A DNA stretch of 64,000 nucleotides, taken from assembly GCA_024234435.1 (NCBI GenBank), contig JACKOF010000001.1, positions 1,984,001 to 2,048,000 of the forward strand, read 5' to 3'. The DNA is from Pseudomonadales bacterium. GTDB taxonomy: Bacteria > Pseudomonadota > Gammaproteobacteria > Pseudomonadales > Porticoccaceae. The position numbers were made by a program, and so were the translations under genes. Position 1 is the stretch's first letter; the number at the start of each line of letters is the position of its first letter. The notes beneath the pieces are model-generated. The model made no database searches, had not been told where the DNA came from, and worked only from the letters and a program-made list of their open reading frames with translations. Of the stretch, positions 24,752 through 32,994 are shown one piece after another.

Positions 24752-26671
24752 TTACTTTTTATCATCTTCCTTTACTTCTTCGAACTCGGCATCAACAGCA
24801 TCATCCGGACTGGAACTCTCTGCAGCGCCAGCCTCCGGCTGCGCTTGTGCTGCCTGCTCTTCATACATCTTCTGAGCCAAACCTGCGGAAGCCTCCGAAA
24901 GTTTCTGGGCAGCCGCATCCATGGCTTCCTTGTCGTCACCCTTAACCGCGGCTTCCACCTCAGCGATAGCGGCTTCAATAGCAGACTTCTCTTCATCAGA
25001 GGCTTTATCACCAGCTTCTTCAAGGGTTTTCCTGGCTGCGTGAGCGAGCCCATCAGCTGCATTGCGAGCCTGAACCAACTCTTCAAACTTCTTGTCTTCC
25101 GCCGCATTGGCTTCAGCATCTTTAACCATGTTCTCAATTTCGTCGTCCGACAAACCGGAAGAAGCCTTGATCACAATCGACTGCTCTTTGCCCGTGGCCT
25201 TGTCTTTCGCACCCACATGCAGAATGCCATTGGCATCGATGTCAAATGTCACCTCAATTTGAGGCATGCCGCGAGGCGCCGGAGGAATATCAGCAAGATC
25301 AAAACGACCCAATGACTTGTTGCCAGTCGCCTGCTTACGTTCACCCTGAACCACATGAATCGTTACTGCAGTTTGATTATCTTCGGCTGTTGAGAAGATC
25401 TGCGATTTCTTGGTTGGAATCGTGGTGTTCTTCTCGATTAATGGTGTTGCAACACCACCCATGGTTTCAATGCCCAATGTCAGCGGCGTCACATCCAGCA
25501 GCAGCACATCTTTAACATCACCAGCAAGCACGGCACCCTGAATGGAAGCACCCATGGCAACGGCCTCATCGGGGTTCACATCCTTGCGCGGCTCCTTGCC
25601 AAAGAATTCTGTTACTTTTGCCTGTACCAGAGGCATGCGGGTCTGACCACCGACCAAAATTACGTCGTCAATATCGGACGCTGACTTACCGGCATCTTTC
25701 AGAGCCACCTTGAGCGGCTCAATGGAGCGATTAACCAGTTCTTCAACCAGCGACTCCAGCTTGGCACGCGTCAGCTTCACCACCAAGTGCTTGGGGCCCG
25801 AAGCGTCTGCGGTAATGTAAGGCAAATTGACTTCCGTCTGCTGACTGGAAGACAACTCGATCTTGGCTTTTTCTGCTGCCTCTTTCAGGCGTTGCAGGGC
25901 CATGGGATCTTTGTGCAGATCAATACCATTCTCTTTCTTGAATTCATTCGCAAGATAATCAATCAAACGCAGATCAAAATCCTCACCACCCAGGAAGGTA
26001 TCACCATTGGTAGACAACACTTCAAACTGGTGTTCGCCATCAACGTCCGCAATTTCGATAATGGAGATATCAAAGGTACCACCACCCAGGTCATAAACCG
26101 CAATCACGCGGTCACCCGGTGTTTTGTCCATACCATAAGCCAGTGCCGCAGCCGTTGGCTCGTTGATAATACGTTTGACATCCAGTCCGGCAATTTTACC
26201 GGCATCTTTGGTGGCCTGGCGCTGCGAATCATTAAAGTAAGCCGGTACGGTGACAACAGCTTCCGTTACAGCCTCTCCGAGATAGTCCTCAGCCGTCTTT
26301 TTCATTTTTTTCAGCACTTCAGCTGAAATCTGAGGTGCGGCCTTCTGCTCGCCCTTCACTTCAACCCATGCATCACCGTTATCGGCCTTGACGATTTTGT
26401 AAGGCACCATTTTGATGTCTTTCTGCACCACATCATCATCAAACCGGCGGCCAATCAATCGCTTGACGGCAAACAGCGTGTTCTCCGGATTGGTAACCGC
26501 CTGCCGCTTTGCAGACTGTCCTACCAGAATTTCATTGTCATCCGTAAATGCAACAATGGATGGTGTCGTGCGGCCTCCTTCGGCATTTTCAATCACTTTT
26601 GGCTTACCGCCTTCAAGTATCGCCACACAGGAGTTGGTAGTACCCAGGTCAATCCCGATTATCTTGCCCAT
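24752..26671 (-). CDS. dnaK: Chaperone protein DnaK (Hsp70)
   Basis: ATP-dependent protein-folding chaperone. The 639-residue protein carries the three Hsp70 signatures: IGIDLGTTNSCVAI (about 4-17), VYDLGGGTFDISII (about 193-206) and VILVGGQTRMPLVQ (about 340-353). The substrate-binding domain with VLLLDVTPLTLGIETMGG and an acidic C-terminal tail ending EEVKEDDKK follow. It is downstream of grpE and upstream of dnaJ, all leftward. A sigma-32-like promoter overlaps the end of grpE (26745-26773). Confidence 0.98.
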   Translation of the reverse strand: MGKIIGIDLGTTNSCVAILEGGKPKVIENAEGGRTTPSIVAFTDDNEILVGQSAKRQAVTNPENTLFAVKRLIGRRFDDDVVQKDIKMVPYKIVKADNGDAWVEVKGEQKAAPQISAEVLKKMKKTAEDYLGEAVTEAVVTVPAYFNDSQRQATKDAGKIAGLDVKRIINEPTAAALAYGMDKTPGDRVIAVYDLGGGTFDISIIEIADVDGEHQFEVLSTNGDTFLGGEDFDLRLIDYLANEFKKENGIDLHKDPMALQRLKEAAEKAKIELSSSQQTEVNLPYITADASGPKHLVVKLTRAKLESLVEELVNRSIEPLKVALKDAGKSASDIDDVILVGGQTRMPLVQAKVTEFFGKEPRKDVNPDEAVAMGASIQGAVLAGDVKDVLLLDVTPLTLGIETMGGVATPLIEKNTTIPTKKSQIFSTAEDNQTAVTIHVVQGERKQATGNKSLGRFDLADIPPAPRGMPQIEVTFDIDANGILHVGAKDKATGKEQSIVIKASSGLSDDEIENMVKDAEANAAEDKKFEELVQARNAADGLAHAARKTLEEAGDKASDEEKSAIEAAIAEVEAAVKGDDKEAMDAAAQKLSEASAGLAQKMYEEQAAQAQPEAGAAESSSPDDAVDAEFEEVKEDDKK

Positions 26672-26744
26672 GATTTAGTCTCTCAATCTTTCTGTTAACT
26701 GTAAAAACCTGACTGGCATGTCCAGATCAAGTGTCTATGGTTGC

Positions 26745-26773
26745 TATATTGGCCCGTATTTATTAATTTCAAC
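26745..26773 (-). promoter_or_regulatory. Candidate sigma-32 promoter for dnaK
   Basis: On the minus strand GTTGAAA (26767-26773) and CCAATATA (26745-26752) are separated by 14 bases, close to the heat-shock consensus CTTGAAA and CCCATNT. It overlaps the grpE stop codon and lies about 75 bases before dnaK. The -10 element is nearly the same as that upstream of grpE. Confidence 0.55.
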
Positions 26774-27344
26774 CCTTGGCGACTACTACCATCGCAGGAC
26801 GCACCAAGCGACCGTGCAAGGTATACCCTTTCTGGAAAACTTCTATCACCGTATTGGGCTCTACATCAGGGTTTGGCACAATGCTCATCGCCTGATGTAA
26901 CTGCGGATCAAAGGGCTCACCCTGTGGGTCAATCGCTGCCACTTTGAAACGCACCAGCACATCCTGAAAACTCTTCAGCGTCAGCTGCACACCCTCGGCT
27001 ATGGCCGAATGATCTCCCGAATCGCCATCAATCGCAGCGATAGACCGTTCAAGGTTGTCCACAACGGGCAATAATTCACTAACAAGTTTCTCCATCCCGT
27101 ATTTGTGAGCATTCTCTATATCCCGCTCTACCCGGCGATGCAGATTCTGCATCTCGGCCTGGGTACGCAGGACCTGCTCACGCGCAGTATCCAGCTCTGC
27201 TTGCAGCACCGCCAGATCAGCTTCCGCTTCAGCAGTGAGTTCAACAATATCTGCATCGTCTCCGCTACCCTTCGACTGTTGACGCATTTCTTCAGCACCT
27301 TGCTCTTCCGGCAATTCCGAATTCTGTTTATTTTCGTCTGACAC
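26769..27344 (-). CDS. grpE: Nucleotide exchange factor GrpE
   Basis: Releases ADP from DnaK. The 191-residue protein has a long N-terminal coiled coil (about 40-110, RTQAEMQNLHRRVERDIENAHKYG) and a C-terminal beta domain with FDPQLHQAMSIVPNPDVEPNTVIEVFQKGYTLHGR, the family signature. It starts with GTG 27344: GGAGG lies six bases upstream, and no ATG in frame fits. It lies directly before dnaK and is divergent from recN. Confidence 0.95.
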   Translation of the reverse strand: MSDENKQNSELPEEQGAEEMRQQSKGSGDDADIVELTAEAEADLAVLQAELDTAREQVLRTQAEMQNLHRRVERDIENAHKYGMEKLVSELLPVVDNLERSIAAIDGDSGDHSAIAEGVQLTLKSFQDVLVRFKVAAIDPQGEPFDPQLHQAMSIVPNPDVEPNTVIEVFQKGYTLHGRLVRPAMVVVAKG

Positions 27345-27376
27345 CTGTAGCCTCCACCTGTGTTGTCTTCAACCGC

Positions 27377-27407
27377 TATATTGGGTCGCCCAGCCACCTT
27401 TCAAGGG
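27377..27407 (-). promoter_or_regulatory. Sigma-32 heat-shock promoter for grpE
   Basis: On the minus strand CCCTTGAAA (27399-27407) and CCCAATATA (27377-27385) are 13 bases apart, an excellent match to the heat-shock consensus. It lies 33 bases before the grpE GTG codon, as expected for the promoter of the grpE-dnaK-dnaJ group. Confidence 0.8.
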
Positions 27408-27503
27408 CCGTGTATTTCAATCAATCGAATACAGGGAGCATTTTCAGGCACACAAAATCTGTATAACATAAGCCTCTTGAAATCACTCAGGCCGCCACAA
27501 GCC

Positions 27504-29180
27504 GTGCTCACTGCCATTACCATTAAAAACTTTACACTGGTCGAACAGCTGGAAATCGATTTTTGCCAGGGTATGACGGCAATCACTGGCGAAACCGGCG
27601 CAGGAAAATCACTGGTGCTTGGCGCTCTCAGCATGGCTCTGGGTGATCGGGCAGACACCGACCGTATCCGACGAGGCGCGGAAAGAGCTGAGGTGTCAGC
27701 ACTCTTTGATATCAGCTCAATAACACCGGCCAGCCAATGGCTTATCGATCAGGACTTTGAAAACACTGGCAGCGAATGCCTGCTTCGTCGCATCATCACC
27801 AGAGAAGGTCGCTCTCGCGGCTCCATCAACGGCCAGCCTGCAACCATGGCGCAATTGCGAGAGCTGGGAGAAATGCTGATTGATATTCACAATCAGCACG
27901 AACACCAATCACTGCTACGCAGGGATACCCATCGCGCCATACTGGATAACTATGCCGACACAGCAATCCTGGCAAATGAAGTAAAACAGCTTTACCAGAG
28001 CTGGCGCTCCCTTTCCAACCATCTGACCCGGCTTGAAAATCAGTCAGAAGAGCTGGACGCCCGCAAGGAATTGCTCGTTTTTCAGGTCAATGAGCTAGAT
28101 CAACTCGAACTGAGCGATAACGAACTGGCTGAACTTGAACAGGAACAGCATCTGCTGGCAAATGCGGAAAGTATCATTCAAAAGAGTCACCAGGTTCTCG
28201 ATATATGCTCCCAGGCGGAGAACTTTAACCTGCAAACAGGGCTGCACCGCACCCTGCAATTACTGCAGGAAATACCGCAAAAAGCAGATGCCCTGGCATC
28301 TGCTGAAAAACTGCTCATCAGTGCCGAAATCGAGATAGAGGAAGCCTCCAGAGAAATCCAGCATTACCTTGACAGTTTCGAGGTTAACCCAGAGCAGTTA
28401 CAGCAGGTCGAGGAAAGACTCAGCGCAATCTTTCAGCTGGCCAGGAAGCACCGGGTACCCGCCAATGAGCTGTGCGAGAAACACCGCTTACTACAGCAGG
28501 AACTGGACAGGCTAAATGGCGGTACAGAGGATATTGCAGCCTTACAAAATCAGCTGGCTAAACTCAAAGATGACTATCTGGACAAAGCCCGCCAGTTGAC
28601 AAAAAAACGGACGAAAGCCGCTCTTTCGCTGTCCGACGCGGTCAGTGGACATTTTGACTCTCTGGCAATGCAAGGTGCTTTATTTACCCCCCAGCTGGCG
28701 CCGTTACCTGAAGGTGAATTTGCCAGCGAGGGTTTGGAAGCCGTAGAGTTTCTGATAGCCACCAATCCGGGCGACCCACCGCGCCCGCTGCAAAAAATAG
28801 CTTCTGGCGGTGAATTGTCTCGAATAAGTCTGGCCATACAGGTGATTGCCGCACAAAACTCAGCCATCCCCACGCTCGTATTCGATGAAGTGGATGTCGG
28901 TATTGGTGGAGCGACCGCAGACGTGGTGGGCAAAATGCTGCGACAACTGGGCAGTCGGGGGCAAGTGATCTGTGTTACCCACCAACCACAGGTAGCGGCA
29001 TGCGCTCACCAACACCTGCTGGTAAGTAAAAGAACCCATTCGGAAGGGGCGGAAAGCGGCCTGACTATGCTGCCCCGCGCCGAGCGGGTTAACGAAATTG
29101 CCCGCATGCTGGGCGGTGCCAAGGTGACAGGGCGCACCGTCGAGCATGCCAGAGAAATGCTTGAGCTGGCAGAATCCTGA
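27504..29180 (+). CDS. recN: DNA repair protein RecN
   Basis: SMC-like ATPase acting early in double-strand-break repair. From GTG 27504 the protein is 558 residues and starts VLTAITIKNFTLVEQLEIDF, matching Escherichia coli RecN (553 residues); the frame is open further up to 27360, but that part is not protein-like. Walker A is GETGAGKS (about 30-37). A central coiled coil (about 160-370) follows. The C-terminal signature and Walker B are LQKIASGGELSRISLAI and TLVFDEVDVGIGGATADVVG. It is divergent from grpE, the usual neighbour. I see no clear LexA box. Confidence 0.95.
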   Translation: MLTAITIKNFTLVEQLEIDFCQGMTAITGETGAGKSLVLGALSMALGDRADTDRIRRGAERAEVSALFDISSITPASQWLIDQDFENTGSECLLRRIITREGRSRGSINGQPATMAQLRELGEMLIDIHNQHEHQSLLRRDTHRAILDNYADTAILANEVKQLYQSWRSLSNHLTRLENQSEELDARKELLVFQVNELDQLELSDNELAELEQEQHLLANAESIIQKSHQVLDICSQAENFNLQTGLHRTLQLLQEIPQKADALASAEKLLISAEIEIEEASREIQHYLDSFEVNPEQLQQVEERLSAIFQLARKHRVPANELCEKHRLLQQELDRLNGGTEDIAALQNQLAKLKDDYLDKARQLTKKRTKAALSLSDAVSGHFDSLAMQGALFTPQLAPLPEGEFASEGLEAVEFLIATNPGDPPRPLQKIASGGELSRISLAIQVIAAQNSAIPTLVFDEVDVGIGGATADVVGKMLRQLGSRGQVICVTHQPQVAACAHQHLLVSKRTHSEGAESGLTMLPRAERVNEIARMLGGAKVTGRTVEHAREMLELAES

Positions 29181-29224
29181 CGTTACGAACAGATGACGGT
29201 CAGAAAATCCAGTCTCATTACCTA

Positions 29225-29539
29225 TCAGTCTTTTTTATAACCCGAATTACTGCAGCCCAGACAACGCCAAAATGTGGTTTTCAACGGTTCCAGCATGAGC
29301 GTCTCAGCGGAACCTTTGACATTCCCTCCCGCAGCGTTAAAAGGCAACCCTACCAGCCACACACCCGCACCTAATACAGTTACCACCGCTCCAGCAGGAC
29401 GCGCAACCAAGAGGTCCACGGCTATCTCGGCTCCGGAAGGATCGCCAGCAGAATCATTCGGGGCCGCGAACGATAGATGGCTCAACAACACACTGCACAA
29501 CAATACCACAACATGTGGTCCAAAAAATTTAACCCTCAT
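29225..29539 (-). CDS. Small exported or membrane protein of unknown function
   Basis: A 104-residue protein from ATG 29539, chosen because AGGAG lies seven bases upstream. It has an N-terminal hydrophobic stretch resembling a signal peptide (about 7-25, ending near SFAAP) and a second hydrophobic segment (about 45-68, ARPAGAVVTVLGAGVWLVGLP). The central V-RP-G-VVTVLG-LPF pattern and LEPLKTTFWRCLG end recall a widespread small family often labelled 'multidrug transporter' without proof. It is convergent with recN. The function is unknown. Confidence 0.65.
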   Translation of the reverse strand: MRVKFFGPHVVVLLCSVLLSHLSFAAPNDSAGDPSGAEIAVDLLVARPAGAVVTVLGAGVWLVGLPFNAAGGNVKGSAETLMLEPLKTTFWRCLGCSNSGYKKD

Positions 29540-29720
29540 AATCATTCTCCTTTTTACTTTTCTTGGTAAACGCCTTCCGTCTAACACCTGTCAAGCTACG
29601 ACTTTTTTACTGTCCCGTATGTTAACACGCTCACACCTTCCTGCTACTGTCTGAATGAGAGGCAGCAACAGGCGCTGAAAGCTCTGAGTTAAAATCCGTC
29701 ACACAGATATTTCTGACAAG

Positions 29721-29734
29721 TTGATTTATATCAA
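29721..29734 (+). promoter_or_regulatory. Perfect FNR/ANR box
   Basis: TTGATTTATATCAA is a perfect TTGAT-N4-ATCAA site. Its centre (29727.5) lies 29.5 to 34.5 bases upstream of TAAAGT (29757-29762), which fits a -10 element of a class II promoter with start near 29769. ATG 29823 follows, giving a leader of about 54 bases. Oxygen-controlled expression of the microprotein gene is strongly suggested. Confidence 0.82.
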
Positions 29735-29822
29735 CGCAGAACCTCGAGCAACGCCCTAAAGTAACTGCCATCGAAGATTATCGAGTGTCATCGGTCAAGT
29801 CGACGCGTGACGGAGAGTTCTT

Positions 29823-29927
29823 ATGAACACTGAAGATAATGCGACTTTAGCCAACGTTGGCAAGCTGGTTTTGATGGGTATCGCCATTATGGTGATCCTG
29901 ATTATCGCCGCTAACATGATTGGTTAA
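29823..29927 (+). CDS. 34-residue single-pass membrane microprotein under FNR/ANR control
   Basis: A short gene with a good ribosome site (GGAG, nine bases before ATG 29823). The product has a polar N terminus (MNTEDNATLANVGK) followed by one membrane helix (about 15-33, LVLMGIAIMVILIIAANMIG) and ends right after it, so it would be an N-in or N-out anchor without a soluble domain. It lies downstream of a perfect FNR/ANR box in class II position. No homologue comes to mind. Small single-helix proteins of this kind often tune respiratory oxidases or transporters, but no such partner is next to it. Its codon use and size suggest a real gene. Confidence 0.7.
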   Translation: MNTEDNATLANVGKLVLMGIAIMVILIIAANMIG

Positions 29928-29937
29928 TGTCTTACTT

Positions 29938-30612
29938 CTAACCTATCTCTTTGGAGTAGCATCCCGAGTTTTCGGGAAACACTGTGGGGGCGCCACCCCG
30001 CTTCCACGGTGTCCTTTTTTTCATCACAACGGCAAACAAATCACTCTCAAGAAATCTATTCAGCCACCGTTGAAGCTTGGGGTACGGCCTGTTGTCAAAC
30101 CACGGCTTATCGACAAAGGCGAACTGCCGAATAAACGGGAACAGGGCAACGTCGACAAGACTGATCCTGTCTCCACACAAATAACGGCTGGCCGTCAGGC
30201 ACCTCTCCAGCCTTCCAGGAAATGCTTCTGCCCTGGCTCTGTATTCTTCAGCTGTTAATTCCGGGTAACGGTCAGCGTATTTGTAACGGTCCAGATCTTG
30301 CTTAAAAGAAAAATCATTTTCTTTTATCAGCTGCTCTGCCGTTGCTATGGCAGGCTGATTCAGCCACCCATTCGGGTCAGAGTAACGCAATGCCCACAGC
30401 ATGATATCGCAGCTCTCATCAATCACCGATCCATCAGGCAATACCAGCACCGGCACTGTACCTTTCGGGGACACTGACAACATTTCAGCAGGTTTGTCCT
30501 TCAACACAACCTCTCTCAACTCAACCTGCAACCCGGCACAGGCAATCGCCATACGCGCTCTGATTGCATAGGGGCAGCGCCGAAAGGAATAGAGTACCGG
30601 CAAAGGCATCAT
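29938..30612 (-). CDS. Glutathione S-transferase family protein
   Basis: A 224-residue cytosolic protein with a thioredoxin-fold N-terminal domain (about 4-80) carrying CPYA (RRCPYAIRARMA), a Pro in GTVPVLVLPDG, and DESCDIM for glutathione binding, followed by an all-helical C-terminal domain (about 95-205, GDRISLVDVALFPFIRQF). The CPYA motif suggests a Cys-type (omega or glutaredoxin-like) GST. Its ATG overlaps the stop of the upstream methyltransferase-like gene (ATGA), so the two are translationally coupled. The substrate is unknown. Confidence 0.85.
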   Translation of the reverse strand: MMPLPVLYSFRRCPYAIRARMAIACAGLQVELREVVLKDKPAEMLSVSPKGTVPVLVLPDGSVIDESCDIMLWALRYSDPNGWLNQPAIATAEQLIKENDFSFKQDLDRYKYADRYPELTAEEYRARAEAFPGRLERCLTASRYLCGDRISLVDVALFPFIRQFAFVDKPWFDNRPYPKLQRWLNRFLESDLFAVVMKKRTPWKRGGAPTVFPENSGCYSKEIG

Positions 30613-31256
30613 CCAGATGCCTGCTTGCGATCAGTGCTTTTTGCTTCACCCGCAGTTAATAGCATCTCAATCCTGCCATCTGCAAGCAACAGGCTTTTAC
30701 TCACTTGCAGGCAGAAATCATTTTGCCCCAGAACCCCTTGCCCATGAGGATAAACCGGCAACTGCTTTTCTGCCCTCTCCCTGCAGACAAAACTACCCCT
30801 GTCCAGCACGCTATAGTTCTGATTTGGGAGCGGGTTTTTCCGGTTCGACAGGCAAAAACCATGACCTTTGGTGTTTCCATGTAAATACGGCACCAACGCT
30901 GAACTAAAAGCACGCAGTGCAGGCAAGTCCAGATAATTGAAAAAATCCCAGAACAGACAGATATCAAAACGAGTACCCTCAGGAAAATTCAACAGCTCCC
31001 GAAACAGAAGTGACAGCTCCTGATCCGACTCTTTATTATCCAGCACACACGGGTTCAGCTCTCTGGCGGCTGCATATTCACAATTAATATCAGCCAGATA
31101 CAGACGGCATCTGTATTCGGCGAAGAAATTGACTGTTTCCGGCTGGGCAGCACCCAGATCCAGAATTTGCAACCCTCGCTGCCCATCGAAAGCGTCTGCC
31201 AATAACGGGAACAGTTTACTGCTAACCGTGGATTTCATTTGGTCCGGGTTTTCCAC
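30609..31256 (-). CDS. SAM-methyltransferase-like protein with degenerate motif I
   Basis: A 215-residue protein with the outline of a class I methyltransferase: a first strand and loop LQILDLGAAQPETVNFFAE (about 29-47), a following acidic end of strand two (LYLADIN), and a fourth-strand region FDICLFWDFFNYLDLPALR. The glycine-rich loop is DLGAAQPET rather than DxGxGxG, so SAM binding is uncertain. It starts with GTG 31256 or with ATG 31238 (MKSTVSSK). It overlaps the GST gene by four bases. I do not recognise a specific function. Confidence 0.6.
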   Translation of the reverse strand: MENPDQMKSTVSSKLFPLLADAFDGQRGLQILDLGAAQPETVNFFAEYRCRLYLADINCEYAAARELNPCVLDNKESDQELSLLFRELLNFPEGTRFDICLFWDFFNYLDLPALRAFSSALVPYLHGNTKGHGFCLSNRKNPLPNQNYSVLDRGSFVCRERAEKQLPVYPHGQGVLGQNDFCLQVSKSLLLADGRIEMLLTAGEAKSTDRKQASG

Positions 31257-31284
31257 ATGCGTGGCTATTTCCAGCTGCTAATGC

Positions 31285-31809
31285 TCAACCACCAGTGTTT
31301 TTTGCCGGATGATTAGCGGCCTTTTCATCAGCAGGTTTCTCAACGCTAATTTGCGGGACTTTTGCCGACACACGGGCATCACGATTAGCTGATTCCCCAG
31401 GATCCATATCAATACTGCCTTTAAACTTGGCACCATCTTCAAGCGTGACCCTTGGCGAAACAATATTGCCACGCACATTGCCACTACGGGTAATGGTCAC
31501 AACATCGTTGCCGATGATATCCCCCTCTACCTGTCCTTCAATACGGACCACTTTGGCAGTGATATCGGCATTCACCTCACCACTTTTACCAACAGCCAGC
31601 TCATGCGCGTGCAGGTTGATAGAACCCTCGACTTTACCTTCAATAATCAGGTTTTCATCACCGGTTACCTCGCCCTTGATCACCACGGTCTTACCGATTA
31701 CCGCACTTGAACTGCCCGGATTGCTGGGCACCGGAGCCGAAGAAGGGCTGCTTTGAAATGAAGAGGAAGGAGAAACTTCGTCTCTGCTGTTTTTCTGTTT
31801 GTCAAACAT
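31285..31809 (-). CDS. Bactofilin-family cytoskeletal protein
   Basis: A 174-residue bactofilin (DUF583). A flexible Ser/Pro-rich N terminus (about 1-40) and a short C-terminal tail flank a right-handed beta-helix core of repeated turns: VIGKTVVIKGEVTGDENL, IEGKVEGSINL, VNADITAKVVRIEGQVEGDI, VRGNIVSPRVTLEDGAKFKG. Bactofilins polymerise without nucleotide and place cell-wall or polar proteins. The frame opens at 31890, but ATG 31809 follows AGGTGA and gives the usual start. No peptidase or stalk gene lies next to it. Confidence 0.9.
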   Translation of the reverse strand: MFDKQKNSRDEVSPSSSFQSSPSSAPVPSNPGSSSAVIGKTVVIKGEVTGDENLIIEGKVEGSINLHAHELAVGKSGEVNADITAKVVRIEGQVEGDIIGNDVVTITRSGNVRGNIVSPRVTLEDGAKFKGSIDMDPGESANRDARVSAKVPQISVEKPADEKAANHPAKNTGG

Positions 31810-31960
31810 AGTAGCATTCACCTGTTTCTGGATTAGAGAGGTCTTGATACTAGCAATTGAATCTTTTATCAGCCAGTACCTGCTTATCATTCCGGCACAT
31901 CGTGCCGCAGGAACGCAAAAGATAACTTACTTTCACCAAACAATGATCATCCAATGAACG

Positions 31961-32188
31961 TCAGTGTATCCGGGGATAATTTCGCAGTGGGTCCAGTACA
32001 GCTTCTTGGCCATTCACTTTAATTTCCAGTGTTATCTGCAACAAATCACCGAGCCGACCTGAGGGGAATCCCCTGTTGGCAAACCATAACAGGTATTCTT
32101 CAGGCAAATCGACCAGCACCCTCCCGGCATACTTTCCGAACGGCATGGACATATTAGCAATATCAATTAGATCTTTCTTTTCAATCAT
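31961..32188 (-). CDS. DUF3820 family protein
   Basis: A 75-residue protein of the DUF3820 (putative quorum-sensing-regulated virulence factor) family. It is recognised by MPFGKYAGRVLVDLPEEYLLWF and the following GFPSGRLGDLL. The frame is open to 32263; ATG 32188 (MIEKKDLIDIANM) gives the family's usual N terminus. The family name comes from a Pseudomonas study; the biochemical role is unknown. It is a single gene between the bactofilin and the divergent fklB. Confidence 0.8.
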   Translation of the reverse strand: MIEKKDLIDIANMSMPFGKYAGRVLVDLPEEYLLWFANRGFPSGRLGDLLQITLEIKVNGQEAVLDPLRNYPRIH

Positions 32189-32329
32189 CTTTTTCTTGTC
32201 AGACAAATTTTTGCCGACATTATAAGCATAGAATAACCTTGTAATCCTGAGATTTACCCCCACCTATCCTAGTTAATTCATCCGGTGCTGCCGTATGCAT
32301 GGCATGCACCTTCAACTCCGAGGGACCTC

Positions 32330-32950
32330 ATGTCAGATATCGATTTTTCAAGTAATGAAACAAAAGCCTCCTATGGTATTGGCCTGCAGATGGGCCAGCA
32401 ATTGAAAGGAACCTTTGATGGTGTTTCTCTAAATGCAGCCCTGGCGGGCATTGAAGATGCGTTTAATCAGCGGGAAATGCGTATCCCCGGCCAGGATATC
32501 AATGCTGCATTCGAAGTTATTCAGGCAGAACTTCAGCAAAAACAGACTGCTCAGGCGGCCGAACAATCTGCCGAAGGGGAAGCCTTTCTGGCGGAAAACG
32601 CCCTCCGCGAAGAAGTGATCGTTACTGAATCCGGACTTCAGTATGAAATTATCGAACAGGGTAACGGCGCCGTTCCGTCAATTTCCTCGGCGGTTCGCAC
32701 ACACTACAGAGGCACACTGATTGATGGCACGGAGTTTGACAGCTCTTATAGCCGCGGAGAACCGGCAGAATTCCCGGTCGGCGGTGTGATCAGTGGCTGG
32801 ACCGAAGCACTGCAATCCATGTCGGTGGGCTCCAAGTGGAAACTCTTTATCCCTTACCAACTGGCCTACGGTGAGCAGGGCGCAGGCGGTGCAATAGGCC
32901 CTTATCAGGCACTGATTTTCGAGATTGAACTACTGGACATTGTGGCCTGA
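32330..32950 (+). CDS. fklB: FKBP-type peptidyl-prolyl cis-trans isomerase (FklB)
   Basis: Cytoplasmic proline isomerase. From ATG 32330, with GAGGG upstream, the protein has 206 residues, the same as Escherichia coli FklB (FKBP22). The N-terminal helical dimerisation part is about 1-90 (KASYGIGLQMGQQL). The FKBP domain (about 110-206) contains VRTHYRGTLIDGTEFDSSY, VISGWTEALQSM and the active-site IPYQLAYGEQGAG. It has no signal peptide. A GC-rich hairpin separates it from the convergent fbpC. Confidence 0.93.
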   Translation: MSDIDFSSNETKASYGIGLQMGQQLKGTFDGVSLNAALAGIEDAFNQREMRIPGQDINAAFEVIQAELQQKQTAQAAEQSAEGEAFLAENALREEVIVTESGLQYEIIEQGNGAVPSISSAVRTHYRGTLIDGTEFDSSYSRGEPAEFPVGGVISGWTEALQSMSVGSKWKLFIPYQLAYGEQGAGGAIGPYQALIFEIELLDIVA

Positions 32951-32968
32951 TCCTTTTCGATCAGCACG

Positions 32969-32994
32969 GCGTCCCGGGATTTGCTCCGGGGCGC
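32969..32994. terminator. Possible terminator between fklB and fbpC
   Basis: A nine-base stem with one G-U pair (32969-32977 against 32986-32994) lies in the 44-base gap between convergent genes and abuts the fbpC stop codon. No T run follows, so its activity is uncertain. Confidence 0.35.

Noticed and set aside
24026..25315. Long plus-strand open frame (429 codons) opposite dnaJ and dnaK
   Set aside because: It lies entirely antisense to conserved dnaJ/dnaK coding sequence, has a low-complexity Thr/Ala composition at its start and no ribosome site or conserved motif; it is a shadow of the real genes.
27466..27490. LexA (SOS) box upstream of recN
   Set aside because: CTGTATAACATAAG has the CTGT half but lacks the ACAG half at the right spacing, so it was not called.
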